NCBI GenBank assembly: GCA_003550325.1
Contig: QKWP01000046.1
Location: 466,771 to 530,770 of the forward strand
Length of the DNA stretch: 64,000 nucleotides
Direction of reading: 5' to 3'
Source of the DNA: Gigaspora rosea
Lineage: Eukaryota > Glomeromycota > Glomeromycetes > Diversisporales > Gigasporaceae
Part shown: piece after piece, positions 35,067-46,524 of the stretch
How positions within the stretch are numbered: the stretch's first letter is position 1
Layout: every line of letters starts with the position of its first letter
Position numbers and translations under genes: made by a program
Notes under the pieces: generated by a model
Databases searched by the model: none
Seen by the model: only the letters and a program-made list of their open reading frames with translations
Told to the model about the DNA's origin: nothing

Positions 35067-35574
35067 CTTATAGGTTACATTAAATTTTTTTGTACCATTA
35101 TTTTGATTATAATATTACAAAAACTATAATACTGTTATTGTTTATATTAGGTTAGAGTTAGAGTAAAAACTATGTTAGGGTTTGTGTCTAAATAGTTATA
35201 TAGTAAAATCATTCAAAAAAACTTTTTATTAATAAACAGAAGGTGGTTTAGTATGCAATTTCTTGCAAAATGAGTAATTTTTGTCAAAACAAACATTTTG
35301 TTTGAATTTTTTGATTATGTAATAATATACCTGAGCTTGAATTTGGTAGCAATCTATAGGTCACATGATATGAGTACCTGTACCTTCAGGCACATGTATA
35401 TTAACTTTTATCATTTATTTATTTATAAAATAAAATTTATATTTTTTAAATTAACTATTCTTTTTGCTAATATAAGGCTACTCAAAATTAATTTTTTGTT
35501 TTGTATAATATGCTTTTTTTATTTTTTTATTTATTTATTTATACAAATAAAATTTATAACTTAAATTAACTATT

Positions 35575-35753
35575 TTTTTTTATTTTTTTTTATGTTAATA
35601 ATCCTGCCTTTATTATATATTGGATGTAGTGATTTTACACCTATAGATATTTCTGCCTATAATCCTCCAATTTTAACAATAAAGACTCGTCCGGTTACCG
35701 AAGTACCTATCCACAATTATTGCAACAACAATTTATCTCCCTAGAGGGCCTCC
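35575..35753 (-). mobile_element. Short truncated retroposon with 17-bp duplication
   Basis: AACTTAAATTAACTATT occurs at 35558-35574 and 35754-35770. The insert begins with a long T run, so a poly-A tail lies on the minus strand. AATCCTGCCTTTATTATA follows, like the other retroposon tails. Confidence 0.7.
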
Positions 35754-35799
35754 AACTTAAATTAACTATTATTAACTATTCTTTTTGTAATATACTATA

Positions 35800-36105
35800 T
35801 ATTTCTGAAAATAAGCACTTCAAAAATAAACTACCCCTAATTTTTTTCAAAAATCACAAAAACCCATTAGCTGTTGCTATATATAAGTCTAACTTTTACT
35901 AAATAAGCCTAAAAAGTGCCATTAAGTAAACTTGTTCAGGATGTCAAAATATATTTATAGTAAAAATTTGGTATCATTTGGACAATTTTTATTAGTATGT
36001 TTTTCAATTTTTCAAACAATTCAACAATTTGAAAATAAGCTAATTCATGTTTTTTTTGTGTAATTTTTGGCCCAAAAAAGGTAGCTTATTTTCAGGAATA
36101 TATGG
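35800..36105. mobile_element. MITE with ATTTCTGAAAATAAGC ends
   Basis: TATATATTTCTGAAAATAAGC pairs with GCTTATTTTCAGGAATATATGG. The interior is AT-rich. The related small MITE at 27775 shares the AAAATAAG-type end. Confidence 0.5.
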
Positions 36106-36169
36106 TAAGGCCATGCAAATTTAATTTTTTATTTTCTAATATGTTTTATTATTATTATTATTATTATTA

Positions 36170-36565
36170 CAGTGCAAGATACTTAAAGACTACATTTTAT
36201 AATTTGTTCCATTTTCAAAAATTTTATAGTGAAATTTGATATTTTTTTGATTTCTTGTATTCTGATTGGTCAAAAATTAACTAATAAAATATATTTTAAA
36301 AATAATTTTAAAATTAGCCAATAACAAGAAGCCAAAACATGTAACTTGTCCCATTTTTGGTTAAATTTCTATATATCTTATAAAAATACTATATTTTTAA
36401 AGCTATATATTTTGAAAAGTTATTATAACTTTTTAAAAAACAAAGCTGTTAAGTTGTAATAAATTGATTTAGCTACAAAATAGTGGCTTCCTTTTTAAAA
36501 TATCTTTTTTAGATCATAAGTTATTAGCTTTTAAAGTTTGTGTAGTCTTTAAATATCGTGCACTG
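36170..36565. mobile_element. pogo/Tc1-like MITE in a TTA microsatellite
   Basis: The ends CAGTGCAAGATACTTAAAGAC and the complement of GTCTTTAAATATCGTGCACTG are flanked by TA. Both flanks are (TTA)n runs (36146-36169 and 36566-36590), so it inserted into a microsatellite. Confidence 0.75.
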
Positions 36566-37197
36566 TATTATTATTATTATTATCATTATTTTTATTTTTA
36601 TTTTTAATCTACTATATTTAAAGCCACAATATATCAGATATGGAATCAGAAAATTTTTGATTTTTTTTTGGAACTATCAGGTAATTTTGGACAATTAGAT
36701 TACTATCAGGTAATACCAGAGAAAAATTAAATAGCAAAAACAGAATAAAAATTTTTTTGAAAAATTGGGTCAGCAGGTTATGCAAAATGAAAAAATTAAC
36801 TTTGTATTGCCTAAATAAATTCAATATACACACTAATACTAAATATTATAAGCAATTATTTTTTTTTTATAAACTAAACAATATTTCTATATAACTTTGA
36901 TTTATATTAGAATTTAATATTTAGGTTTTAAAACTTCAGCATGTTGACTTTAAAAATTTGGTCAGGTTTGGGTCAGGTCAGTTCAGGTCATGTTCAGGTT
37001 TGGTTGAAGTGCTAACCTGAAAGTTTTCAACCTGACTTGACTCAAAACTTCAGGACAGGTTCAGATTGCCTATAACCCGACCCAACTCAATCCCATTTGG
37101 AGCACTAACCAGAACACAGTCCTGTTTTCTAAGTGTCATCTCAACCTGCAGCTTGGGTGACAACCCAACAACTTCTCTAGGTCACCACACCCTTTTT

Positions 37198-37600
37198 CAA
37201 CCGTTTAAGTTGAATCTCTTTAATAGTAGAAATCCAGGTTTAATATTTAAATTTGGTCTGTATTTGTAGTGTATTTGGATTTATCAACTGTAAATTAGAG
37301 TTTAGATTATGTTTGTAGAGTCTTTAATGAATTAGAGTTTATAAGTAATAAATATAACATTTACCACTTTATGCATATCTACCTGTTCTCTAAGTATATA
37401 TAGTAAATTCTTTTTGTATATTTATTAGTTTATGAGCTTCTCTATAAAGTGCTTTATTTCATTTTTTAATAGAATTAGAACGATAAATTCTTTTTAAAAA
37501 TTATATTTTGATCAGTTAATATCACGGTAGATCTACAAAGATTAGCCAATCATATGGATGTCTTCATATGATGTGATGTGATATTGAAAATGTTGATCAG
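37198..37600. repeat. Dispersed segment, right part
   Basis: Aligns with about 46810-47215 (GTAAATTAGAGTTTAG, TATTAGAACGATA-like stretches, CCAATCATATGGATGTC). See the left part at 32506. From 37600 to 37964 nothing is recognised. Confidence 0.65.
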
Positions 37601-37964
37601 CCAATCAAGTAGTGAATTTTAAAAGATAAAAAATAAAAATTTAATGAATCGAAGCGAAAGTTAAAAAATGTAATTAAACCTTTTATTTAAAGTTCAAAAT
37701 AATTGTGTCTTTACAACATTATAAAATATGTCTTTATTAATTAAGATAATTTATTAACTAATCTACTATCAGCATTAACTAATCTCTTATACAATATTAT
37801 ATTATATCTAATTTAGAACCTAAATACCTTGTACAAATTCTTATTACATATCACTATTCCATTAAAAAAACCTTTCAACGTTGGTATACACATAAATATA
37901 TTTTAAGTTTCTCTTTGCATCTAAGATTTGATGGCCTAAAATAACAAAAACTTGAAATTAATTG

Positions 37965-38480
37965 TGTTACGGGCAGAATTGTATCCTTTTATATGAAACA
38001 CACGAAAATATAGAGTTTTATTATTTGAAATAACTCGCCAGAGGCGTGACGTTGGTGATTTAGTAATTTTATTAGAGTTTTATTATTGTAAGGGAATATG
38101 AAAATATATTATATGGTATATGTTATAGTCCATAGGATATGTGTATAAGAGAGGAAACTATAGTGCTTTTATAACTTTCGTTAGATTAATGAATTAAAGG
38201 GATTTGGAGGTAAATCGATCTTTCATCACGAGAGGATCACGGTAGGATCATTGATCTCGAATCACGTTACAATCACTATAACTAAAGGGGCTTATGATGA
38301 TAAGTATTATATGATTATACAACGATGGCTATGTTTAATAATATTTTACATCGTTAACTAGTTTTAATTAATTCCTAATTCTTGATTTCTTCCTTTAGGT
38401 TTCTTGCTTCTTCGATCGATTGCTTCTTTGATCACGGGTTTACACGCCTAATTCCGAAGATCACCTTTTAGCCCGTGACA
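37965..38480. mobile_element. Solo LTR of an LTR retrotransposon (fossil)
   Basis: About 516 bp bounded by TGTTACGGGC and GCCCGTGACA, that is TG...CA with short inverted ends as in LTRs. There is no internal coding region next to it and no clear target duplication, so it is an old solo LTR. The family cannot be assigned from the LTR alone. Confidence 0.65.
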
Positions 38481-38943
38481 TTAGCTACACGTACATTATA
38501 TATTAATTTTATTCAGTTTTTTTTGAAAACATTGTATACAAAAAATATTAATATTTTTGCCCATGTTACCTTTATTAAATTGTCGTTTTAATGGTTTCAA
38601 TTTCATTTTTCGCACAACAAACGGAAATTTTGGAGTTAATGACTTGAAATTTCTTACATTTCTTATAACTTTGGTAGAAAAGTGTACTATGAAAATTAAT
38701 GGATTCAGATGGATTCAGCGAATATGTTGCAAAACTTTAGGTCTACTTAGTGAACTTATCCCCTTTTACTATGGAAGTTAGGTTACCTAAGATTCCGAAA
38801 AAGTATTGTAAAACATATAAAAAACATTTTCATGAATTGTCTGTGTAACTTGGGTCGCCCTACCTCGACCCTATGGACCGAATTCATATGATCACGGTTC
38901 GGTCCAGTCTCGGCCTTATATATGAATAACTCATACAGGAGGG
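38481..38943. other. No gene supported
   Basis: The plus-strand frame at 38557-38781 is open for 74 codons but has no motif and no partner exons. It could be a relic. The following CTCGACCCTATGGACCG-rich stretch is not recognised. Confidence 0.3.
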
Positions 38944-39300
38944 TGTTACGATCGGTTGGGAGAGCATGAAGAAATTGTGCCGGTTTAGTTCGATCGTTTC
39001 GGGCTATAAGGTTTCTCTTTATTAATATAAAGCAATACATTGGATTATTAAAATAATACTAAATACTATCTACAATAGTTAACTGTCCTCTCCTTCACAA
39101 GGTGAAACTAAGCCCTTATATATTTTTAATTTGTATTGTGTTTTAATCCTTCGTTTGGAGTTTTAATCACTCGATTGGGGATTCAATCACTCGATTGGAG
39201 ATTTAATCACTCGACTGGAGATTTAATCACCCTACTATGCCACAAACTATATCAAAATAAGAAATACATAACGATAAAATAATGATACTAATTAAAAAAG
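38944..39300. repeat. Dispersed repeat, copy 1 (possible LTR, fossil)
   Basis: Begins TGTTACGATCGGTTGGGAG and aligns with 48445-48835, including the repeated TTTGGAGATTTAATCACTCG-type stretch and the end AATAAGAAATACATAACGAT. The TGTTA start suggests an LTR, but a matching CA end was not identified. Confidence 0.5.
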
Positions 39301-39562
39301 AAAATTTTGAGCATGATAGGGTAACAAAAATTCGGGTCGGAATGCATCGGAATGCATCGGAATCATGGTCGGCCTGATCGGAATGGATCAAATTTGCCCA
39401 AGATCATTATTCATTAAGTAAAAAATGCCCAGTTGATAACAACTAGAGCTAAACGCCGACCTAGATCCAATGCATCCGATTGATTACCCTCCTTAATAAA
39501 AGATTATGAATACACAATTTGATTTAGAAACAAAAGTCATATGAGTACTGCTAAGAGAAAAT

Positions 39563-39617
39563 GACCGTTCGGACTTCAAGTATATCAAAAGCTAATATAT
39601 TTTAAGTCCGAACGGCC
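39563..39617. repeat. Short perfect hairpin
   Basis: GACCGTTCGGACTT and AAGTCCGAACGGCC are inverted around a 27-nt loop. It lies just left of the palindromic MITE at 39641. Confidence 0.6.
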
Positions 39618-39640
39618 TTTTTCCTGCTCATACAATTTGA

Positions 39641-39760
39641 CAGTGTTGTTGCTGGAAGGTCACTGGAAGAAAATCAATAGTGTCACTGGAACTTAAAGTT
39701 CCAGTGACACTATTGATTTTCTTCCAGTGGACTTCCAGTGACCTTCCAGCAACAACACTG
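39641..39760. mobile_element. Young 120-bp palindromic hAT-type MITE
   Basis: The ends CAGTGTTGTTGCTGGAAGG and its complement bound an almost perfect palindrome apart from one extra GTCCACTGGAA-type segment. CATACAAT is duplicated at 39629-39636 and 39761-39768, with four extra bases (TTGA) at the left junction. Confidence 0.8.
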
Positions 39761-39849
39761 CATACAATGGTCACCAAAATTATGAGTCGGAATACTTCGG
39801 AGTACATCGGAATCATAGTCGGCTGAATCGGAGTTAAAAATTTTACTTA

Positions 39850-41140
39850 AGTAAAAAATGGCCAGCTGATAATTTTGCTATAGAATCTACTAACAACTAA
39901 TCCGACCCGGAAAATATTCCAGCATTAATACGATCAACGTTGCACCATCACACCTCAATTTTATTGGTAATTTTTGGTATCACAAGGACTGTTATAATAT
40001 AAGACCCTAGCGTCACCAAAAAAAATTTCGCTTAAAAATTTTTCGCTGTTAAATTAAGGTTAGGGTTTAGTATTAAGTTATTAGAAAGAGGTTTATTGAT
40101 ACAAAAATTTCGGTAAGGAAAAAACTTTTTGTTAGTGCGCAGTAAGCGATTACATAGATAAAATGTTGATTTATGATCAATTTTTTATTGTTTTGATTTT
40201 TTGCGTTTCTTCGCGTTACAACTGATCTCTAAATCTGATATGCTAGTGAAATTGTAGCGAAATTTTTTAGGGTGGTAATGCCAGGGTGATTTTATAATAG
40301 GACCAGTCCAGGATCAGGATCAATAGCGTTAGTTTAGAGATGGCCAAATCACAGATTTCTCGCTAATTTTCAAAATTTTTTTGGAATATTGCGAAATGGT
40401 GGTCAAATTTTCGTCGGAATATTTGAGTCTCCCAGCCTCTATCAATAATTAATTTGGAATTGGCTCATTTATGTTAATGCAGGTAAGATGATATATGTTA
40501 ATGCAGGCAAGATAATCTCATATTAAACTCGCGGGATCTAAAAAAAACTCCGCGCATTCCGCGCGTTGCCCATCACTAGTTATGGCGTACAAGACAGAAA
40601 GAAACAATTATGAATATTTCTTAAAATCAGTACAAACTAGATATGAGATGGAAATTGTCAAGATGGCGTAAAAAGTCACAGATAACTATGAACGGAAAAA
40701 CAAATGATTTAGTTTATAATTGTAGCGATCTTTAAGACTTTAAAGATTTTTGTCAAATGTATGTTTTAAACAGATTCATACAAAGATTACAAATTAATTG
40801 TAACAATGTTTATCAACTGATTGAATGAATTCTAATTACAAATTAAAAAATCTGACAAGGAGGATTTGTACTGTAACTACTTACAAAGTACAATGACTGG
40901 ACGGTGTTCTACAGACATGAAAAGTATAGTTCTTAAAACTTCAAACAATTCTCAAGAATTTACAAATATCGTTAATTGTAATTTCAATTTTACGTCCCTT
41001 AACACGTAATATATTGCTTACCACGTAACTCAGAACTTTGAAAAAAATTATGATAGTATATAAATATTAGGAATAACTGGCAAAATTTAAATAAGTTCTA
41101 GACCATATATACTTTTAATATCAGTTCTTTAAGGCAGAAA
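39850..41140. other. No gene; partial transposon ends
   Basis: 40030-40110 carries the AAGGTTAGGGTTTAG core of the MITE group with telomere-like motifs. 40335-40578 is bounded by TAGAGATGGCC and the complement of TAGTGATGGGC, hAT-like ends without a convincing duplication. The rest is unassigned. Confidence 0.4.
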
Positions 41141-41149
41141 ATTTATTCA

Positions 41150-41423
41150 AAAACCAGATATATACGAATTTGGCATCATAATATGATATTATTAACTATT
41201 ATAAACTAGTAAAAGATCTTATTTTAATCAAGAATTCAATAGTGAATAAGTAACTAAAATATGTCATGGAGAAAGACATGATGAATTCGGCTCTTACATA
41301 CCAACATGTTATATGGAATTAGCAAAACAGTGTTGGAATGAAGATCTAGAAAAACGACCAACTGTAAATAACATTCATTTCACAATTAAAGAATGGCAAA
41401 ATAATAAACCAGTTCGAAATTGA
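41150..41423 (+). pseudogene. Protein kinase C-terminal fragment (decayed)
   Basis: KPDIYEFGIII near 41153 matches kinase subdomain IX (usually SDIYSFGII). ICHGERHDEFGSYIPTCYMEL and AKQCWNEDLEKRPT near 41261-41360 match the subdomain X-XI region (CW...P.KRPT) of tyrosine-kinase-like fungal kinases. The frame breaks between them, and the N-lobe is missing. The last piece ends at a TGA near 41423. It is a relic of a large kinase family, not a working gene. Confidence 0.75.
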
Positions 41424-41744
41424 TAAATATATACCTCAACTTTTCGAACAACAAAATTCTAACAATATATATGAAAACGAACAGATCAACATGTCAAGAA
41501 TCACTAAGAACTGGAGAAGATGGAACGGATGAAGCTGACCAGTAACCCTATAGCAGAATTGGACGAATTAGTAGTTTCTTTTGATTGATTTTTTCATTTT
41601 ATTTTATATTTTGTTTTCTTGCGAGTCACACCATGATTATGTATAGTATTTTGTACTCTACTATGTTCATGAATTTTCGACTTGTCCATGGTCATATAAT
41701 TTGTACTTTAGTATATATTTTCAAAAATACATATCCGCGTATTT

Positions 41745-42062
41745 TTGGAATTTACTATTAAAAATTGCAAAAATCTTTAACGGCGAATAAAAATGATCAT
41801 TTCGATGAGTCGATTCTAATGAGCCCAAAACCATTAAAATCAATCACTGGATTCAGTGTCGTTAACGATTTGTATCACTTCGGATGTTTAAGGATTCAAT
41901 CCGAGGTGACACAAATCATTGATGAACTCTCGATCCAGTGATTAGCTCATCATTAGAATCGTCTAAATTGAGACGAACATTTGATAGTTGTTTCATAAAA
42001 AATCAGTCGGTGGATCAAAAGTTATTCCTGTTAAATATTTGGAATTTTTAATAGTAAATATA
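41745..42062. mobile_element. Foldback MITE, copy 4 of the CCACTGGTCC-core family
   Basis: The arms ATTTACTATTAAAAATTGC and GGAATTTTTAATAGTAAAT are inverted. The core GATTCTAATGAGCCCAAAACC is shared with the other copies. Confidence 0.75.
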
Positions 42063-42652
42063 ATTATATGTATCACTCATAACTAAATTTCGTTTTATTT
42101 CTAATTCTCTTTCACAAATTGGCACTCAAAATTCATAAATAATTTAATTTAAAAAATTCGATATCATAAGGAATTTTTTATTGATTACTAACTTGCCATA
42201 TATGTTTCAATAGAACATTTCATTTATATAAAAGATATAGAGGGATTCAAAAGGTGTTCTTATTTTGTGTACGATACCAATATATATATATATAATATAT
42301 ATAAAGCATTATTTAACAAACTTTACGTCAATAAAGATATGATAAATTTGGAGGGGCTCCTGAATTATGCTATCTTTAGCTCATTAGTTATGCAATAACA
42401 CTCTACTATCTGTACGTACGAATATTAAATCCAGATAACACGAATTACACATCATATGATCATAGTGCAAAAGTATATTCTGAAGAAGAAATTTTGTGTT
42501 TATAAAAGCACGAAAAATATGGTTTTCAAAAGTAATAATGGTAATAATGAATTTTCTAACAAGGAGTTCTATACGTCACCATTTTTTTTTTAAATTAGTC
42601 GAGTTTACAAATTATTGTTAGGTTTAATCATAATTTTTTTTTTTTGAAAATA
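42063..42652. other. No gene seen
   Basis: AT-rich with a TATATATA run at 42280-42303. No repeat ends or coding frames could be assigned. Confidence 0.4.
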
Positions 42653-42811
42653 ATGAGGCAAAGTAATATGAGCTTTATCAGTAGGGAAGGCAATTCAGAA
42701 AGTTACGCCGTTAATGGATTTAAAATTCCTATAAATATTAAAAAGTTTCGAAATTCTGATGTCGAATTCACAAAGAACATCATAAAAGAAATGATACTAT
42801 GCCAAAAATAA
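42653..42811 (+). CDS. Possible 52-codon ORF or exon, unrecognised
   Basis: ATG at 42653 opens a frame to TAA at 42811 with protein-like composition: MRQSNMSFISREGNSESYAV at the start, FTKNIIKEMILCQK at the end. No signal peptide, membrane segment or known motif is visible. It lies about 600 bp upstream of the Num1-like gene on the same strand, but splice sites linking the two are not evident. It may be a chance frame or a gene relic. Confidence 0.25.
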   Translation: MRQSNMSFISREGNSESYAVNGFKIPINIKKFRNSDVEFTKNIIKEMILCQK

Positions 42812-43428
42812 AACCTAATACTATTATAGGGCCTATACACATACCAGATACATATACATGTATACGTCATTAAACTTTATTGTTCAAATTATATGCATAA
42901 TTTAAACTTTTTTGGATAAACCATCCAAATAATTTTTAGATACATGCGTAGTTTCATTTATCTTTAAATAATTCCTTATGTAAGAAATTCTTTTAATAAT
43001 AATATAATTTTAAAGATTTTTTATATAGTAATTATTAAATTCAAAGTATTTATTTTAAAATACAGGTTGATATTGTCTGTCTAATACGTATTTTTTTAGA
43101 ATCAGAGAATTTAGTTTGTACCATTAAGAAATGTTTTTTTTGGTATTATTAGTTGATATGCACATGTAAACAAATCTGTGCATAAATGCAAATACACGCT
43201 GAAACTCATTATATAGAAATGGATCATCTTAAACAAAAGGCAAAATATATTATTAATCATGCCTACGTTCTTCTTATATAGTTAAATTTCTTTAAATTAC
43301 TCGTTATGATAAATTTACTTTCTTACTTTTTCCTTTGTTCTTTCGTTTAAAAAAAAACAAATAAAAATATAAAAATCAATCAGATTTTTCTATTATATAT
43401 ATTTTAAACTGATTCAAAAATATTTAAG

Positions 43429-45120
43429 ATGACAGATATAAACGATTTTGGTGCTCTTGGTAAAAGTGTATCGTCTTCGCAACTATCTTTAGACGCCAAT
43501 TATACAAGATCTGTATCAGTATTGAAAAGACAGTTACAAAATCAACTAAACGAAAATGCAAATCAAATATGGATGATCACGGATTTAAGTAACGCATTTT
43601 TAAAGCAACAATTAGAATTAGAAGATAGAATACGAGAACTTAATTTAACAGAAGGTGATGAAATCTCTCAAGAATTAAAAGACAAATTAACTGAGTACGA
43701 GAAAGGATCTAGAGCCTTGAACGAAAATGTAGCAAGAGTATTAAGAGAGTTTTTGATGACATCAGTAAGTAATTTTTCTATTCTTTATAAAAATTCTTTA
43801 AATTTCAAGATAAGTTAATCTTATGTACGTTTTTTTTAATAGGTAGAACATTCAACAACAGAATCGCTAGATTCAAGACAAATATTGAATTTAGATGTTA
43901 TGCTCTTACAAGCTCAACTACAGGAGAAAGAGCAACGAATAAAGAAACTTGAGAAAAGTAAAGCTAAATTAAATCGTTTCAATGAACAACTTAATAAATC
44001 ACTACAAACATATAAAGAACTTGAAAGTATGATTATTATTATTTTTTTATTAATTATAAAAAGCTTTTGATGCACAAATTAATCATTTATATTGTTTGTA
44101 TTGTTCGTAAATTGATATAACAGAGCAACTTAAAGAAGAAAATTCATTGCAAAATATTTATAATTCAAAAGTTCGACCTGAAAAAAATATGATGAATTAT
44201 CAGAAATCTGCAGCAATGTTTAATAAAGAAAAAGATTTCAGATCTATCAGATCTCAATCTGAAATCTCTATATGCTCTTCTAAATACAAAAATGATCAAA
44301 GACGTAGTATTAAAAGTCCTGTTAATATAGATCCAAATATTATTCAAGTAATCGCTAAAACATTGATTGGTGAATATTTATGGAAATATACCAGAAACAG
44401 GTTTTGGTCAAGAAAACGACATAAACGATTCTTTTGGATTCATCCTTATAGTAATATCTTATATTGGAGTAAAAAGAATCCTGCCACTTATGGTCTAGAC
44501 ATAAATTCAAAGAAAAGAGTATCTTATTTCGGTATGTAAAGTATAATATTCTTCCTTTAATATAATAATATATTACTACTATTCAGTTTATTATTTAATT
44601 AATGTGATCTAATACCATATCTTATTTGTAGTTTACATAGAATCTGTTCGAGAAGTTGTTAACGAAGATTATTCACCTTCTAATTTATATCATACAAGTT
44701 TAGTCATTACAACTCCTGATAGTGCTTTGGAAATAACTACTCAATCCAAAGAACAACATGAATATTGGTTTGAAGTTAGTTTGTTTACTTTAATTAATAA
44801 TATTAATGTTTACGTATCATAACAATCTCTTTACTCTATTTCGTATATCGTAATTCACTTTTATTTCATTTTATTTCATATTAATTTATTAGGCTTTAAA
44901 ATATTTACATCGAAGATCCGCCAAAGCAAGACAAATTCCGACAATTCCGACTTCACTTTCAGCAGACCTTCTTAATAACGATTCAGATTATTATTGTGAT
45001 GATGATGGTGATAGTGATGATGTAAAAAATTTCCGACAATGTTGCAATGGTCGACATGATCTTCGTAAACTTCAACGTGAACGTGCTTCTACTCATAATA
45101 GAAATAGTTTTTTCTTGTGA
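43429..45120 (+). CDS. Num1/Mcp5-like cortical protein: coiled coil plus PH domain, five exons
   Basis: Exons 43429-43764, 43843-44026, 44124-44531, 44632-44774 and 44893-45120 have GT-AG introns and join in phase to 1299 nt (432 aa). Residues about 25-175 form predicted coiled coil (LKRQLQNQLNENANQIW, LEKSKAKLNRFNEQLNKSL). Residues about 246-368 match the PH domain of meiotic cell-cortex proteins: IGEYLWKYTR, RHKRFFWIHPYSNILYWSKK, VYIESVREVV and LVITTPDSALEI. The tail is acidic (DDDGDSDD). In yeasts this domain binds plasma-membrane phosphoinositides and anchors dynein or mitochondria at the cortex. This protein is much shorter than Num1, so only the membrane-binding end plus one coiled coil is kept. 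The start is the first in-frame ATG after a long AT-rich leader. Confidence 0.85.
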
Positions 45121-45278
45121 AAAATTTTATTTTAACAAATTTGTTTAAATAATTTTAAAATCAATTTCATCATTTACCTTAGCCTTTATACAATATATTG
45201 TAATTTAAATCTTGTTATATTATATTATATATATAATATTTTTTATTTCTTATATTTTATACAGTACCTGATTTTCAA

Positions 45279-45306
45279 TAATAACTGTAACAAAATTAAT
45301 AAAGTT
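45279..45306 (+). terminator. Likely polyadenylation region of the Num1-like gene
   Basis: AATAATAACTG and AATTAATAAAGTT lie 160-180 bp after the stop. AATAAA fits the usual signal. Confidence 0.4.
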
Positions 45307-45518
45307 ACTTTTTTTATTAATTGAATGATCAGTTTTTGCCTTGAAAATGACCTCAAGGTACTAGAAAATTATTTTTGAGCTAAAGATTCTAATTTTGGAG
45401 TCCTTAAAAAGTTACGTTTTGATGCCTTTAAAGCTATGTTTTTGATATAGTTAATATTAAATTTTATATAGATATCAAGAATTTATGAAGTACAATATGT
45501 AAATTAATACATCCGCTT

Positions 45519-46225
45519 GGGTGTGGCGCCTTAGAGAAGTGGTCAAGGTGTCACCCCCAAGCGGCAGGTTGACAGTTCGAATCCCACTGTTGACGCTTTG
45601 AACAATAGGCCTGTGTTCGGTAACCATGTAGCTCAGATCGGTTTGTAAAAACCTGTTACCTTGGTTCCACCATCTTGAATGGGAGCTACGGCGCAATGGT
45701 GTTATCGTTACACCGTAAAATCCAGGGAACCGGAGAAATGGAAACCTGTTTGGCAAGTCCCGAATTAGGAGGTAATAGTGAAGATCTACAATGGCACTAC
45801 CAAAAGAAGGTAGGTGGCCGGGATCGGAATGAACCTAATAAGGGCAGGCGGCTTTGTCGCTAAATCCGTATCCGAAGTGGAATGGGACACAGAAGATAAC
45901 GGTAGGCAGTTGGTGCGAGGGTAAAGTAGCCCTTAGGCTGATGATTTATCTAAAAGAGTTGGGGCCCCTTAATATCTGCGCTTGTGCAGTGTAACGGGCA
46001 GTAATAGGAAGAGCGTGAACCAGAGGGTTTAAATAGGCAATTCCCGTAGTTGGGTTGTAGGTATGGCAGCTAGTGTAGAGCCTTCGGGCAGACTACTTAA
46101 ATTAGGCACCAAAAGTGCACGTGTGGCTAGTTGTATCCTCATTCATGTAATAAATATTACGTCCTAATAACTCATAATAAAATCCCGGCCATAGTACCCG
46201 GCCTCTAAAGTTAAAAAAAAAAATC
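45519..46225 (+). mobile_element. tRNA-derived SINE, copy c, apparently complete
   Basis: Flanked by AATACATCCGCTT (45506-45518) and AATATATCCGCTT (46226-46238), one mismatch in 13. The 5' end is tRNA-like with A-box region TGGCGCCTTAGAGAAGTGG and B-box AGTTCGAATCCC. The 3' end is AAAGTTAAAAAAAAAAA. At about 707 bp it is long for a SINE, so the body may derive from a partner LINE. The two small frames over it (45475-45756, 45675-45863) are not genes. Confidence 0.8.
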
Positions 46226-46524
46226 AATATATCCGCTTTAAGGCATTTTACTTATTTGCGCGGGTAATACAAACCCCCGATTTTGTAAATAAACTAAGTG
46301 CGTGAGATAAAAATTTAGGGTTAGGGCCTTAACGTTAGAGTTTGCAGATATTTATATATGTAAAATTTCATTCCCGTCATTTTTAATTAGTGCACCAAGA
46401 TCGATTTAAACATTGGTTTTTTTGCTTATTTTCGTTTTTTCTTCTTTTACGCGTGTTTGATTCTTCGTTGGGCTGATCCGGAATAGTCAAATTTGAATAT
46501 TACCCGCGCAAATATCATCGTTTG

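Larger units (their letters stand above)
33581..37107. mobile_element. hAT-like element inside SINE copy b (3.5 kb, non-coding)
   Basis: The ends TAATGCTCTGAATCAGG and the complement of CCATTTGGAGCACTA are flanked by a perfect 8-bp duplication ACCAGAAC (33573-33580, 37108-37115). Subterminal clusters of GGTCAGGTT-like motifs lie at both ends. It carries at least five further insertions and no transposase frame. Confidence 0.8.
32934..37197 (-). mobile_element. tRNA-derived SINE, copy b, split by a 3.5-kb hAT-like element
   Basis: The left edge is a long T run followed by AACTTTAAGGCGTCCTG, the reversed tail seen in the other copies. The right edge is the reversed tRNA-like head (near ACTTCTCTAGGTCACCACACCC). 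The duplication CAACCATTTAA / CAACCGTTTAA lies at 32923-32933 and 37198-37208. Without the nested element the SINE is about 730 bp. Confidence 0.8.

Noticed and set aside
37965-38480. A complete LTR retrotransposon
   Set aside because: Only one LTR and no internal region are present here. The similar-looking repeats at 38944 and 48445 have a different sequence.
45519-45600. A functional tRNA gene
   Set aside because: Promoter-like boxes are present, but the stems do not close convincingly. The same head occurs in three other SINE copies with a long body and poly-A tail.
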